From Candidatus Hydrogenedentota bacterium (lineage in GTDB: Bacteria; Hydrogenedentota; Hydrogenedentia; Hydrogenedentales; SLHB01): a stretch of DNA of 64,000 nucleotides. This document shows positions 35,321-44,800 of the stretch, one piece after another; positions within the stretch are counted from its first letter, which is position 1, and each line of letters starts with the position of its first letter. Both the position numbers and the translations under genes were made by a program. The stretch covers positions 93,456-157,455 of the forward strand of contig JADLHJ010000061.1 in assembly GCA_020848835.1 (NCBI GenBank). The letters run 5' to 3'. The notes under the pieces were generated by a model. That model did no database searches. It saw nothing but the letters and a program-made list of their open reading frames with translations, and was not told where the DNA came from.

Positions 35321-36082
35321 TTACCCGTAGTGGCCGGAGACGTAATCTTCGGTGCGTTTATCTTTCGGCTTCTCAAAGATGTTGATGGTAGGGCCGAACT
35401 CGACGAGGTCGCCGAGCAACATGAATGCGGTTTCGGAAGCGACGCGCGCGGCTTGCTGCATGTTATGCGTAACGATCAGGATTGTGTACTGCTCGGCGAG
35501 ATAGGACATGAGTTCTTCGATGTGACGCGTGGCGATGGGATCGAGCGCGGAGCAGGGCTCGTCCATCAGCAGCACCTCGGGTTTAACGGCAACGACGCGC
35601 GAGATGCAGAGACGTTGTTGTTGCTCCGCAGAGAGGGCAAGCGCGGGGCCCGCCAGTTTGTCTTTCACGTCGTCCCACAGGTTGGTCGCGCGCAGACTGC
35701 TTTCTACGATCTCTTCCGTTTCTGCGCGGTTTGTGAGGCCGTGTACTTTGAGGCCATAGGAGACATTTTCGGCTACGGACAATGGGAACGGGTTGGGACG
35801 CTGAAAGACCATGCCCACACGGCGTCGTAGATGGGTAAGTTCAACGGTCGATCCGTGAATATTCTCGCCATCCAGAAGTATCTGGCCCGACACGCGCACC
35901 GTCTTGATGAGTTCGTTCATGCGATTGAAGCAGCGCAGCATCGTGGATTTTCCACAACCGGATGGGCCGATGATCGCGGTGATTGCTTTGGGCTTGATTT
36001 GAAGGTTTACGTCCTTCAATGCATGGAAACTACCGTAGTGCAGGTTCAGCGCTTTGGCTTCTATTTTGAATTCGCTGCTCAT
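35321..36082 (-). CDS. pstB: Phosphate ABC transporter ATPase PstB, degenerate signature motif
   Basis: 253 residues. Supplies ATP-driven transport for the PstSCA phosphate importer; cytoplasmic face of the inner membrane. Walker A GPSGCGKS (39-46), Q-loop VFQRPNPFP (Q94), Walker B LLMDEP (D174, E175), D-loop SALD and H-loop VTHN (H206) are canonical. The ABC signature is LSAEQQQR (150-157) instead of LSGGQQQR, so both signature glycines are replaced (Ala, Glu). Its partner encoded just upstream has the opposite pattern: good signature, altered Q- and H-loops. The two therefore likely form an asymmetric heterodimer. Start ATG 36082 overlaps the partner's stop by 4 bp (ATGA). Both proteins end in the PstB-type T-D/E-D-Y-x-x-G pattern. 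Confidence 0.95.
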   Translation of the reverse strand: MSSEFKIEAKALNLHYGSFHALKDVNLQIKPKAITAIIGPSGCGKSTMLRCFNRMNELIKTVRVSGQILLDGENIHGSTVELTHLRRRVGMVFQRPNPFPLSVAENVSYGLKVHGLTNRAETEEIVESSLRATNLWDDVKDKLAGPALALSAEQQQRLCISRVVAVKPEVLLMDEPCSALDPIATRHIEELMSYLAEQYTILIVTHNMQQAARVASETAFMLLGDLVEFGPTINIFEKPKDKRTEDYVSGHYG

Positions 36083-36849
36083 CCGAAGCGGCCTGTGATG
36101 TAGTCGTCCGTGCGGGGATCATTTGGTTTCGTGAATATCTGCGTGGTGGGACCGGTTTCGACGAGTTCTCCCATGAGGAAAAATGCGATGCGATCCGACG
36201 CGCGACTGGCCTGTTTCGTGTTGTTGGTCACAAGGATTATCGTATGGCGAGCTGCGAGCTCCGCGAGCGCGTCTTCGATCTTGCCAGTGGAAATTGGATC
36301 AAGGCCAGAGCAAGGTTCGTCGAGAATGAGTACGTCGGGGTGCAGCGCAAGTACGCGTGCGAGGCAGAGGCGTTGCTGCTGCCCACCGGATAGGTTGTGC
36401 GCGGGTTCGTGCAGGCGGTCTTTGATTTCGTCCCAGAGCACGGCGGACTTCAAGGATGTCTCGACGCGTTCGTCGAGCGTCGCTTTATCGCGTATGCCGG
36501 TGACGCGCAGGCCGAAGACGATGTTTTCATACATGGACCACGGCAGCGGCACGGGGACCGCGTAGACCATTCCCACGCGGCGGCGTAGTGCGGCGACATC
36601 CACATTGGGTGCGTAGATATCGCGACCATCGAGCAGGATTTGTCCCGTCACAGAAAATCCGTACTGCAAATCGTTGAGCCGATTCAGGCAACGCAGGAGG
36701 CTGGTCTTACCGCTATTCGCTGGGCCAATGATGGCGAGGCGCTCGTTAGGATGAATGTCCAGGCTGAGATTTCGCAGTACCGCTTTTCCGGCGTAACTGA
36801 TGGTCACGTCGCGGACCTGGATTTTCGGTTGCTTGGTTGTGTCGGTCAT
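36079..36849 (-). CDS. pstB: Second PstB-type ATPase, degenerate Q- and H-loops
   Basis: 256 residues, a PstB paralogue. Walker A is GPANSGKT (42-49), the signature is canonical LSGGQQQR (153-160), and Walker B LILDEP (D177, E178) and D-loop SGLD are intact. The Q-loop reads [11 protein letters not shown], with Ala 97 where Gln is normal. The switch His of the H-loop is Asn 209 (LVTNNTKQ). The C-terminus [10 protein letters not shown] is PstB-type. ATG 36849 was chosen because it overlaps the PstA stop by 4 bp; an upstream extension to 36882 would run into pstA. It is co-translated with the other ATPase. Such paired variants recur in some lineages as far as I recall, but I know of no functional study. 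Confidence 0.93.
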   Translation of the reverse strand: MTDTTKQPKIQVRDVTISYAGKAVLRNLSLDIHPNERLAIIGPANSGKTSLLRCLNRLNDLQYGFSVTGQILLDGRDIYAPNVDVAALRRRVGMVYAVPVPLPWSMYENIVFGLRVTGIRDKATLDERVETSLKSAVLWDEIKDRLHEPAHNLSGGQQQRLCLARVLALHPDVLILDEPCSGLDPISTGKIEDALAELAARHTIILVTNNTKQASRASDRIAFFLMGELVETGPTTQIFTKPNDPRTDDYITGRFG

Positions 36850-37685
36850 CGTACGCGCCGCATGAAACGGTTCATGATCCAATAGGCGATGACATTGAGC
36901 GAGAGAATTGAAATGATGAGCACGGATGCAGTTGCGTAAGCGTTTGTCATCGAGATGCCTTCGCGCGAGAGGATGTAGAAGTGCAGTGCGAGCGTGCGCG
37001 AGGAGTCGAACATGGATTCGGGCATTCGCGGCGCGGAGCCTGCGGTAAGCATGACCGCGGCGGTTTCGCTGATGCTTCGCCCGACGGAGAGCACAACGCC
37101 GGTGCAGATGCCGGGCAGTGCGGAAGGGAGGACGACTTTGGTGATCATTTGCCAGCGGGTGGTGCCGAGGCCGTAACTGACTTCACGGTAGGAATACGGT
37201 ACGGCGCGGATGGCGACTTCGGCGGTGCGGATGATCGTTGGCAGGACCATTAGCGCGAGCGTTAGTGCGCCGGATATGACGCTAAGGCCCATTCCGAGCG
37301 TGATGGTAAAGAACACAAATCCGAAGAGGCCGAAGATAATTGATGGAATTCCGGCGAGGCAGTCGGCGCCGAAGCGGATAAATGACGTGAGCCGACCTTC
37401 GCGGGTGTATTCCGTGAGATAGACTGCGGTGGCGACGCCGACTGGGCCTGCGATGAGTACTGCCAGGCCGGCAACGGCCACGGTCGCGACAATCATCGGC
37501 AGGATTCCGCCGCTGCGCCCCATTTGGCGGGGCGCTTCAGTGAGAAAGGACCAGGTTACGTAAGGGAGGCCGAGTACCAGGATATAGCCGATTATAAATA
37601 CGAGAATGCCAATCGTGATCGCGGCGAGCGTCCACATGGTCGCAACGGCGACCTTTTGCGCTTGCGCTGGGGAGAGCAATCTCAT
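36846..37685 (-). CDS. pstA: Phosphate ABC transporter permease PstA
   Basis: 279 residues, the usual size. Forms the inner-membrane channel with PstC. Six hydrophobic helices are visible: the first near residues 15-38, others near 60-80, 115-135, 150-170 and 205-220, and the last near 250-270. The coupling-helix (EAA-like) segment is EVSYGLGTTRWQMITKVVLP (about 163-182), followed by the conserved GICTGVVLSVGRSISETAAVM loop. ATG 37685 overlaps the pstC stop by 4 bp; the frame is open further upstream, but that stretch overlies pstC and has Arg-rich nonsense composition. The stop overlaps the second ATPase by 4 bp. Family call firm. Confidence 0.95.
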   Translation of the reverse strand: MRLLSPAQAQKVAVATMWTLAAITIGILVFIIGYILVLGLPYVTWSFLTEAPRQMGRSGGILPMIVATVAVAGLAVLIAGPVGVATAVYLTEYTREGRLTSFIRFGADCLAGIPSIIFGLFGFVFFTITLGMGLSVISGALTLALMVLPTIIRTAEVAIRAVPYSYREVSYGLGTTRWQMITKVVLPSALPGICTGVVLSVGRSISETAAVMLTAGSAPRMPESMFDSSRTLALHFYILSREGISMTNAYATASVLIISILSLNVIAYWIMNRFMRRVR

Positions 37686-38539
37686 CGGTTGTTCGACATG
37701 ATGCCGCGGCGCGCAATGGTGAGCGCGGCAATGTTGAGAATCATGATGATGACGAAGAGTGTGACCGCCGTAGCAAAGAGGGCTTCGCGATGTTCGCCGG
37801 TGGCGTAGCCCATCTCGAGCGCGATGTTGCTGGTCAAAGTGCGGAGCGGATCCAGCGGAGTACTCGGTATTTCGAGTGTGTTGCCGCAGACCATGATGAC
37901 CGCCATTGTTTCGCCGACGGCGCGGCCCATTCCCAATATGATTGCCGCGACGATGCCGGATCGCGCGGCCTTTAACATGACCATATGCGTGGATTGCCAT
38001 TCCGTTGCGCCGAGCGCGATCGAGCCTTCCCAGTAGGAACGCGGCACGGATTTTAATGCGTCGATGGAGATGCTCGTTACAGTTGGCAGGACCATTACGC
38101 CGAGGACGATGGATGTGGCGAGGACGGAGAGGCCCGGTCCGCCGAAGTAGTCGCGAATGAAGGGAACGATGGTGACGACGCCGATGAACCCGTAGACAAC
38201 CGAGGGGATGCCTGCGAGGAGTTCGATTAATGGTTTGAGGATTGCTGCGAGCGCTTTCGGGCAAAAGATGGTGAGAACGATTGCGAGACCGAGTCCGAAG
38301 ACGGTGCCGATGATCATCGCGCCTGCGGTGACCACGAGCGAGCCGACAATCATGGAGAAGATGCCGAACTGTTTGGCCTTCGGGTCCCAATCGGTGGAGA
38401 AGAAGAAGCCTCCTGCACCGGATTTCAGGATGAGGGGCAGGCCTTCCTTGAAAATAAAGACCGTGATAAGCGCGAGTCCCGACACGGCGGACAATGCAAT
38501 TAACATCAGTGCGAAGGCTATTGCTTTGTCTTGTTTCAT
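37682..38539 (-). CDS. pstC: Phosphate ABC transporter permease PstC
   Basis: 285 residues. Second membrane subunit of the phosphate importer. Six hydrophobic segments include the first near residues 7-28 and the VVTAGAMIIGTVFGLGLAIV helix (about 70-89). The coupling-helix motif is EGSIALGATEWQSTHMVMLK (about 169-188), followed by GIVAAIILGMGRAVGETMAV, the conserved permease loop (the PstC G-R-A-V/I-G-E-T). The segment LLAGIPSVVYGFIG (about 107-120) is typical of PstC/PstA. ATG 38539 overlaps the pstS stop by 4 bp. Together with PstA it makes the heterodimeric channel served by the two PstB paralogues. Confidence 0.95.
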   Translation of the reverse strand: MKQDKAIAFALMLIALSAVSGLALITVFIFKEGLPLILKSGAGGFFFSTDWDPKAKQFGIFSMIVGSLVVTAGAMIIGTVFGLGLAIVLTIFCPKALAAILKPLIELLAGIPSVVYGFIGVVTIVPFIRDYFGGPGLSVLATSIVLGVMVLPTVTSISIDALKSVPRSYWEGSIALGATEWQSTHMVMLKAARSGIVAAIILGMGRAVGETMAVIMVCGNTLEIPSTPLDPLRTLTSNIALEMGYATGEHREALFATAVTLFVIIMILNIAALTIARRGIMSNNR

Positions 38540-39348
38540 TGGGCGCGCACCAGGCCTTCGGATTCGAGGGCTTGCTGGCCTTCCTTGGACAAGACGAAAT
38601 CCATGAAGCGTTGTGCGTCGGGGCGTAGTGGGCCTTGAGCTACGAAGAGAAATGGACGAGCGAGTTTATAGGAGTGATTGAGGACATTTTCGCGGGAGGC
38701 TTCCACATCGTCCACGCGGATTGCTTTTAATTCTTTGCCGACGAGGCCAAGCGACATGTACCCGATCGCGGCGGAATCGCCTTTCACGAGTTCTTTCACG
38801 GCGCCGTTGGATTCCTGGGTGAGTGCGCTTTTTGAAATGCGTTCCTTGGCCATGACGAGGTGCACAAAACTTTCGCGCGTACCAGAGCCCTCCTCGCGGG
38901 TGATGGGGCGCACTGGGCCGTCATGCCCTCCGACCTCCTTCCAGTTGCGGATTGCGCCGCTGAAGAGTCCGCGTAGTTGTTCGGTAGTCAATGTCGTGAC
39001 GGAATTGGATTGGTTTACGACGATTGCGAGGCCGTCGCGCGCGATGACTGTTGCGGTGAACTTGGGGGATTCCTCCTCGGTCAGGCTCCGCGAGCACATT
39101 CCGATATCGGCTAGCCCATTAATTACCGCTTGCAGGCCGGCAGTTGACCCGCCGCCCTGCACTTCCACATTTTCGGTGGGATGGGCGGTGAGGTATTCTT
39201 CGGCAAGGAATTCGGCAAAGGGCTGCACGGAAGTTGATCCGACGAGGTTTACTGCGCGGGCATGCTTACCGCCGCACCCGGCGCAGAACACGCCGATCGC
39301 GAATGCCGCGGTAAATAGCGACACACTTCGCAGACCCTTGAGCGACAT
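38536..39348 (-). CDS. pstS: Phosphate-binding lipoprotein PstS
   Basis: 270 residues. Captures phosphate outside the inner membrane and delivers it to PstCA. A lipoprotein signal peptide ends with lipobox FCAGC (Cys near residue 24). Phosphate-binding segments: NLVGSTSVQPF (about 34), VEVQGGGSTAGL (about 62; the SGGS-like loop) and REEGSGTRESF (about 150; GSGTR). The mature protein is slightly short for PstS. ATG 39348 has GGGGGAAA directly upstream; the longer frame to 39417 lacks a sensible signal. First gene of the operon, so probably most strongly expressed under phosphate limitation, although no clear Pho box was found upstream. Confidence 0.95.
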   Translation of the reverse strand: MSLKGLRSVSLFTAAFAIGVFCAGCGGKHARAVNLVGSTSVQPFAEFLAEEYLTAHPTENVEVQGGGSTAGLQAVINGLADIGMCSRSLTEEESPKFTATVIARDGLAIVVNQSNSVTTLTTEQLRGLFSGAIRNWKEVGGHDGPVRPITREEGSGTRESFVHLVMAKERISKSALTQESNGAVKELVKGDSAAIGYMSLGLVGKELKAIRVDDVEASRENVLNHSYKLARPFLFVAQGPLRPDAQRFMDFVLSKEGQQALESEGLVRAQ

Positions 39349-39388
39349 TTTCCCCCGCGCACCGACCAGAATACCCAACGTTTCAGAT

Positions 39389-39417
39389 AGGGTAGCATCC
39401 TCGCGTCTTGGAAACAA
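39389..39417 (-). promoter_or_regulatory. Possible sigma70-like promoter of the pst operon
   Basis: Minus strand TTGTTT (39412-39417) and TACCCT (39389-39394) are spaced by 17 bases, ahead of pstS. Weak -10. A TGTCAT half-site lies further upstream, but no tandem Pho box. Confidence 0.3.
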
Positions 39418-39508
39418 AACTCATATTCGATCATTAGTGCGCCGGTACGCGTGTTGTCATACCCGCTGGGTGTCCCGTAGAATCCGATTTTGAAGCAACC
39501 TGGCGGGC

Positions 39509-40681
39509 ATGGTTGTCATGGCGCAAATTGACACGCATACGCTTATTGTCGGGGCAGGTCCGTCGGGACTTGCGATGGCGGCGTGTTTGACCCGTCAAAA
39601 GGTGCCGTACGTGTTGCTGGAACGAGCGGAGCAGGTGGGGTCGGCGTGGCGCTCGCATTACGAGCGCCTTCATTTGCACACTGTGCGGAAGCACTCCAAT
39701 TTACCGTACTTTCCATTTCCTGAAAGCGCGGGAAAATACCCTTCGCGCCAATCTGTTGTGGACTACCTGGATGCCTATGCGAAGTATTTCGGCATGCAGC
39801 CCAGGTTTGGCGAGAACGTGACGTCGATACGGAGAGAGAACGGTCGATGGTTTACGGGCACGAGCAAGGGCGCCTATGCGTCGGACTGCGTAGTGATCGC
39901 GGCGGGATACAATCGGCGCCCAGTCATTCCCAAGTGGCCTGGTCAGGAAACCTATTCTGGAACCATCGTTCATAGCGCGTCGTACCGCAATGGCGAAATG
40001 TATCGCGACAAACGGGTGTTGATTGTTGGTATCGGCAACACGGGTGGTGAGATCGCAATTGATCTTTGTGAGCACGGAGCGGCGGCGGTGCATGTATGTG
40101 TGCGCAGTCCGATCAACGTAATTCGGCGCGAGTATCTCGGTACCCCAGCTCAAGTGTCGGGCATTTGGATGAGTAAACTGCCGCGCGGTATTGCGTATCC
40201 ATTGAGCAAGTGGCTGGCGCATTTCTCGGTGGGCGATTTGTCGCAGTACGGAATCGCATGGCCGGGAATTGGGCCGATGGAAAGCGTGGAGCGATTCGGG
40301 CGTGTGGCACTGATCGATATTGGGACGATTGATCTGATCAAGCGTGGCGCAATCAAAGTGGTGCCGGGTGTGCAGCGGCTCCATGCCGACGGAGTTGAAT
40401 TCGTCGACGGTGAGAAGCACATCTATGACGCGGTGATTCTTGCTACGGGATATAAGCCGCGGATTGATGAGTTCCTTGAGAATGCCGGCGAGACAATGGA
40501 TGAGTCCGGGTATCCGATTCCTCCTGCGGGTGAATCGAAGTGGTCTGGACTTTATTTTCTGGGCTACGTGAATCCTGCGACTGGTCTGTTGCGACAGAGC
40601 GGGATTGATGCGAAGCGCGTTGCTGTGGATATCGCGCGCAAATATTCAGAACAAGGCAAACAAGTTGGAGCAGCACATTGA
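39509..40681 (+). CDS. Flavin-containing monooxygenase-like FAD/NAD(P) oxidoreductase
   Basis: 390 residues. FAD-binding GAGPSGL (GxGxxG, about 15) with LLERAEQVGSAWR (the acidic end of beta2 and the FMO-type W) is followed by YPSRQSVVDYLDAYA, and a second Rossmann GIGNTGGEIAIDL (about 174-186) binds NADPH. The FMO fingerprint is diffuse. The protein resembles YUCCA/flavin-monooxygenase-like enzymes that oxygenate amines or carbonyls. Near the C-terminus ILATGYKPRIDEFL (the ATGY motif) is clear. ATG 39509 or 39518; no Shine-Dalgarno decides. First gene of a four-gene plus-strand operon: the next start (TTG 40678) overlaps its stop. Substrate unknown; cytoplasmic. Confidence 0.88.
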   Translation: MVVMAQIDTHTLIVGAGPSGLAMAACLTRQKVPYVLLERAEQVGSAWRSHYERLHLHTVRKHSNLPYFPFPESAGKYPSRQSVVDYLDAYAKYFGMQPRFGENVTSIRRENGRWFTGTSKGAYASDCVVIAAGYNRRPVIPKWPGQETYSGTIVHSASYRNGEMYRDKRVLIVGIGNTGGEIAIDLCEHGAAAVHVCVRSPINVIRREYLGTPAQVSGIWMSKLPRGIAYPLSKWLAHFSVGDLSQYGIAWPGIGPMESVERFGRVALIDIGTIDLIKRGAIKVVPGVQRLHADGVEFVDGEKHIYDAVILATGYKPRIDEFLENAGETMDESGYPIPPAGESKWSGLYFLGYVNPATGLLRQSGIDAKRVAVDIARKYSEQGKQVGAAH

Positions 40682-41196
40682 GTAAAGGACTGGCTGTTGT
40701 TCTTGCAGAGAATATCTACGAGAACTTGGAACTACATTATCCGCGGCTTCGTCTGATTGAGGCGGGATATGAGGTGAAAGTCGTTGGCCCGAAGAGAGGC
40801 GAGACTTATGGGTCGAAGGAAGGATATCCCGCGGTTACGGACGCGACGTTTGAGGAGATTGATCCGAAAGCGGTGAAGGTACTTGTGGTGCCGGGCGGGT
40901 TTGCGCCGGACAAGTTGCGGCGGTATCCGGCATGTAACAAATTGGTGGCGGATGCTTGGGCGAACGGCGCGGTGGTGGGTTCCATTTGTCATGCAGGCTG
41001 GGTACCGATCAGCGCGAAGATCGTGCGCGGTGTGCGGCTGACGAGCGTGAGCGCTATAAAGGACGACTTGGAGAATGCCGGCGCGACGTGGGTGGATGAG
41101 CCTTGCGTAGTGGATGGAAAATTTGTGTCGGCGCAGGTGCCGAAGGACCTGCCGGCATTCATGGAAGCGATCTTGCGCGTGGCGGGGCAATCATGA
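40678..41196 (+). CDS. DJ-1/PfpI family protein
   Basis: 172 residues, usual size. The nucleophile elbow is SICHAGW, with Cys near residue 105, preceded by VLVVPGGFAPDKLRR (the PGG oxyanion region). Early Glu in LAENIYENLEL. Families of this fold include proteases such as PfpI/YhbO and DJ-1-type glyoxalases/deglycases; the substrate cannot be decided from sequence. Start TTG 40678 overlaps the upstream stop by 4 bases (TTGA), which argues for translational coupling. The stop overlaps the TenA-like gene by 4 bp. Confidence 0.9.
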   Translation: MSKGLAVVLAENIYENLELHYPRLRLIEAGYEVKVVGPKRGETYGSKEGYPAVTDATFEEIDPKAVKVLVVPGGFAPDKLRRYPACNKLVADAWANGAVVGSICHAGWVPISAKIVRGVRLTSVSAIKDDLENAGATWVDEPCVVDGKFVSAQVPKDLPAFMEAILRVAGQS

Positions 41197-41819
41197 TCGC
41201 GCAAATGCTTTGGCAGTCGAATGAGACAACGGCGCTGGCGTGTTTGAACCATCCTTTTGTGCAGGGCCTTGCGGACGGTTCGCTGCCTCCGCAACGCTTC
41301 GCGCGGTATATGGAGCAGGACGCGTACTTCCTCGATGCGTTTGCGCGCGCGTATGCGATGGCGTTGGCGAAGAGTCCAGACCGGGACGGGTTCTTCGCGT
41401 TCAAGAATTTGCTCGACGGGGTGCTCGACGAATTGGAACTGCATGAGCAACTTGCCGCGCGCCATAACCTGAATCTTGAGCCGGAGCCATCGCCGGCAAC
41501 TACTGCATACACAGATTTTTTGCTGCGCGTTGCGGCGATGGCGCCGGTGGGGGAAATTGTCGCGGCGATGACGCCGTGCATGCGGTTGTACGCGTACCTT
41601 GGACAAGAGCTGTCGCAGCGGTTGTCGAAGACGAGTCCGTATCGTGATTGGGTGATGACGTATAGCAGTCCGGAGTTTGAGGGATTGGCGACGCGGTTGG
41701 AAGATTTGTTGGACCGCTATGGCAAGGGGCTCGACAAAGTAGCGAGCCATTACATACGCGCGATGGAATTGGAATACGCGTTCTTCGATGAAGCGTGGAA
41801 TACGGGTGGCGAGCAATGA
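41193..41819 (+). CDS. tenA: TenA-family protein
   Basis: 208 residues. The all-helical TenA/THI-4/PQQC fold. Visible: the usual start, HPFVQGLADGSLPPQRFARY (about 19-38), followed by EQDAYFLDAFARAYA (about 41-55), where the DxxY pattern is characteristic. Further on are MTPCMRLYAYLG (about 127-138; catalytic Cys region) and a terminal ELEYAFFDEAW (about 191-201; Glu and Trp). TenA hydrolyses thiamin pyrimidine degradation products, and relatives process other substrates. No thiamin gene lies nearby, so a non-thiamin role is possible. ATG 41193 overlaps the DJ-1 gene stop by 4 bp, and its stop overlaps the next ATG by 4 bp. Part of an odd four-gene operon. Confidence 0.88.
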   Translation: MIAQMLWQSNETTALACLNHPFVQGLADGSLPPQRFARYMEQDAYFLDAFARAYAMALAKSPDRDGFFAFKNLLDGVLDELELHEQLAARHNLNLEPEPSPATTAYTDFLLRVAAMAPVGEIVAAMTPCMRLYAYLGQELSQRLSKTSPYRDWVMTYSSPEFEGLATRLEDLLDRYGKGLDKVASHYIRAMELEYAFFDEAWNTGGEQ

Positions 41820-44800
41820 AACTAGATTCGGTACCAGCGCGGTGTTTGTGGCGTGCACTTGGGCTTTGTGCGTTCGTATTTGCGCATGTGCTTTCGGCGG
41901 GCGCGCTAAATTTTGAGCCACTATGGACCGCAGACACGCACATGGTGATGGAAGGCGCGCCGATGACTGTCGATCTCGATGGTGACGGCGATGCAGAGGT
42001 CATCACTGCGGCGTATGAAAATTTGATCGCGGTCGACGGGACGGGAAAAGAGCTTTGGCGTTTCGATACGCGCGGGCGTTACCAAACTTGCCCGGCAATT
42101 TGGGAACGCGATGGCGCGTTGCCGTTGATTTATGCTGGCGACAACACGGGGCAATTCACGTGTGTGGATGGATCGGGAAAAGTGATCTGGCAAGCGGATA
42201 CGAAACCGATCTTCTGCGCGTCGCCAGCGGTGGGTGATTTGGATAACGATGGTGCGATGGAGGTCGTGCAGGGAGATAAGTCCGGCCTTTTGTATGCGTT
42301 CGATGCGTTGACGGGAAAACCGAAATGGCAGACGCAACTCGAAGGGGAATGTGGAAGCGCGGCGCTTGCGGACTTGAACGGCGACGGTACGCGTGAAGTG
42401 GTGATCGCAACTGGCGCGGGTAAGGTTTTTGCCATACGCGCCGCGGGCGACATTGCGTGGACGTTTGCGATGGATGGTACGACCGCGGATTGGGCTACCT
42501 GCGCGCCGATTGTGGTGACGTATCCGGAAGGAAACCGCCAGATTTATGCGGCGTCTGGCAAGGAGCGTGTGTATAGCCTGGATGCGGCCGGCAACAAGTT
42601 GTGGTCGCGGGCCGTACGCGGGTCAGTGGCTTCGACGCTGTCGGCTGGCGATATTGATAGTGACGGGCAGATCGATGTATTTGCCGTTACGCAACTTGGC
42701 ATCGTGTACCGGTTCGATAAGGCAGGCGCGGTGGTGTGGGAAATCGACACGCAGGGGCGTTCGCTTGCTCCCGCTGCGATTGTTGATATCGATGGAGATT
42801 CCCAGTTGGATTTTGTGTTGAGCACGCAGAACGGCAACTTGCTTGTGTTCGATTCGTCTGGTTCGCTTCAGTACTCGCAGCAGTTCAAGAACCGAACGAT
42901 TAATGTGACGCCGGCGTTTGGCGATATTGTGGCCGACCGGCCCGGCTTAGAGTTTGTGCTTACGGGTGGCGAGACCGGGCGCGTCCTATGTTTTGGTAGC
43001 GATGCGCCTGTTGGAAGTCGATCGGAATGGGCAGCATATCGTGGCGATAATCGCAATACGGCATCGTTTCCCGTGCGCCGTAACGTAACGAGGCCACGCG
43101 ACATTCCCGCTGGGTTGGCGCGTCCCGATGAAATCCTGACAGGCGATGTGCTGCACTTTTCGTTTGAAGCGCCTGAAAACTCGAAAGACGTGCTCACGGC
43201 GTTTGCAGTTTGCATGCGACCAGACGGATCGCAGCAACGTGCAATTGGGCGCATGGCCGGAACGCACGGCGTTTTGGAGTTGCCTCTTCTTGTAACCGTT
43301 GAAGGGGTATATCGTTTTGAGTGGGGGGTGAACGACGAGAAGGGTAATTGCATTTCAAAGGAGATGTTGGAAATTCGGTTGCGTCCACTTGAAAATGACG
43401 ATGCATTTGTTTCAAGAGCTATCGATTACCTGCGCCCGATTACTGATTCGGTCGAACATGGCAATGCTCAAATCTCGGACGTGCTGCGGTCAGAGCTTTC
43501 ACGGATCGAAGAGGACGCGAAAAGCATTCATCTGTTGCGGACGAATACTGCAATGAATGACACAGACGGCTGGAATATTATCTTGGGCAAAATGGCCGCG
43601 CTTAATGCACGGTGCAAACGCGCAATCGACGTGGCACTCGTCGCATTCGAGGTAAGCAAGCAAGAGGGTCGTCCGCTTGTAGCATTTGTAATTAATTCAT
43701 GGGACAACCGGAGTATCGATACGTTGTTGCCAAAGGATGCGAAAGAACGGACTCGTATTTCGCGGCGTTGCGTTACCGGAGAACATGAGCCGATCTCAAT
43801 CAAACTGTTTAACGCCACGAGCAAGTCCGTGTCGTCGAAAATTCGCATCGCGTGTAAGCGTGAGGACCTACAGTTTTCGACGTTCACTGCGCGGTCCGTG
43901 GCGACCAACCTTGGCGATACGGCGTGGGATCCGCTGGTAAACTCAACGGACGCACCGATCGAAATACCGCCGCTGGAGACGCGCGAGGTTTGGCTTGATA
44001 TCGATCTCGCCAATACAAAGCCGGGAAAGGTGGACGTAATCTTTGTAGCGGAATCCGATGGCGCAAAGGAAGAGGTTCCGATCAATCTCGAAATTCTTCC
44101 GTTACAAATGGCGGGTTACGATCAAATGCGGATGTGTGCTTGGGCGAAGTACGACGCGATGGGCGTGAAAGATCTGCTTTCGCATGGGAACACGGTGTTT
44201 ATCGGTAGTTTGCCGCCGGCGACGATTGGCGAAGGTGCATCGCCGGCGATCACTTGTGACTTCACGGAGTTGGACGCGTTCCTCGCGCCGTTGAAGGGGC
44301 ACGATGTGTATCTGCTGTTCCACGGCATACCGCAGTTGGGTGTGCCGATGGAGAGCGACGAATATGTGCCTCGGTTTGCGAAGTTCATGGAAATGTTTTT
44401 TGCGCGGTTGGCGGAGCAAGGTTTCGACGAGAAGAACGTTGCGTTGTATCCATATGACGAGCCGGGTGGAAACGGCTGGAACACGGTGAAGCAGTATACG
44501 GCGTTTGCGCGGCAGGCGTTGAAGGCGCGTCCGGGGCTGAAATTCTACGTGAACGGTGGCGCGGACCTGGCGATGTTCGAGGAGATGGCGGAGTACGCGA
44601 GCGTGTGGAGTCCGAGCTATTACATGCTGGCAGACGACACGCCGGAGATGGCGGTGCTGCGTAAGAGCGGTAAGGCGCTGTGGTCCTACGATTGCGCGGT
44701 GCCGTTCTCTCGTCCCATCGGCGCGAATACGAAGCGGATCAATGTTGTCGCGCAGTATCGTTTTTCCGCGCCGATCGCGATGTACTACGGCGCGACGGGG

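Noticed and set aside
37686..38390. N-terminal extension of pstA
   Set aside because: Overlies pstC in another frame and has Arg/His-rich nonsense composition; ATG 37685 with the 4-bp overlap is the expected start.
39420..39508. Pho box upstream of pstS
   Set aside because: Only one TGTCAT half-site; the tandem repeat with 11-bp spacing is absent.
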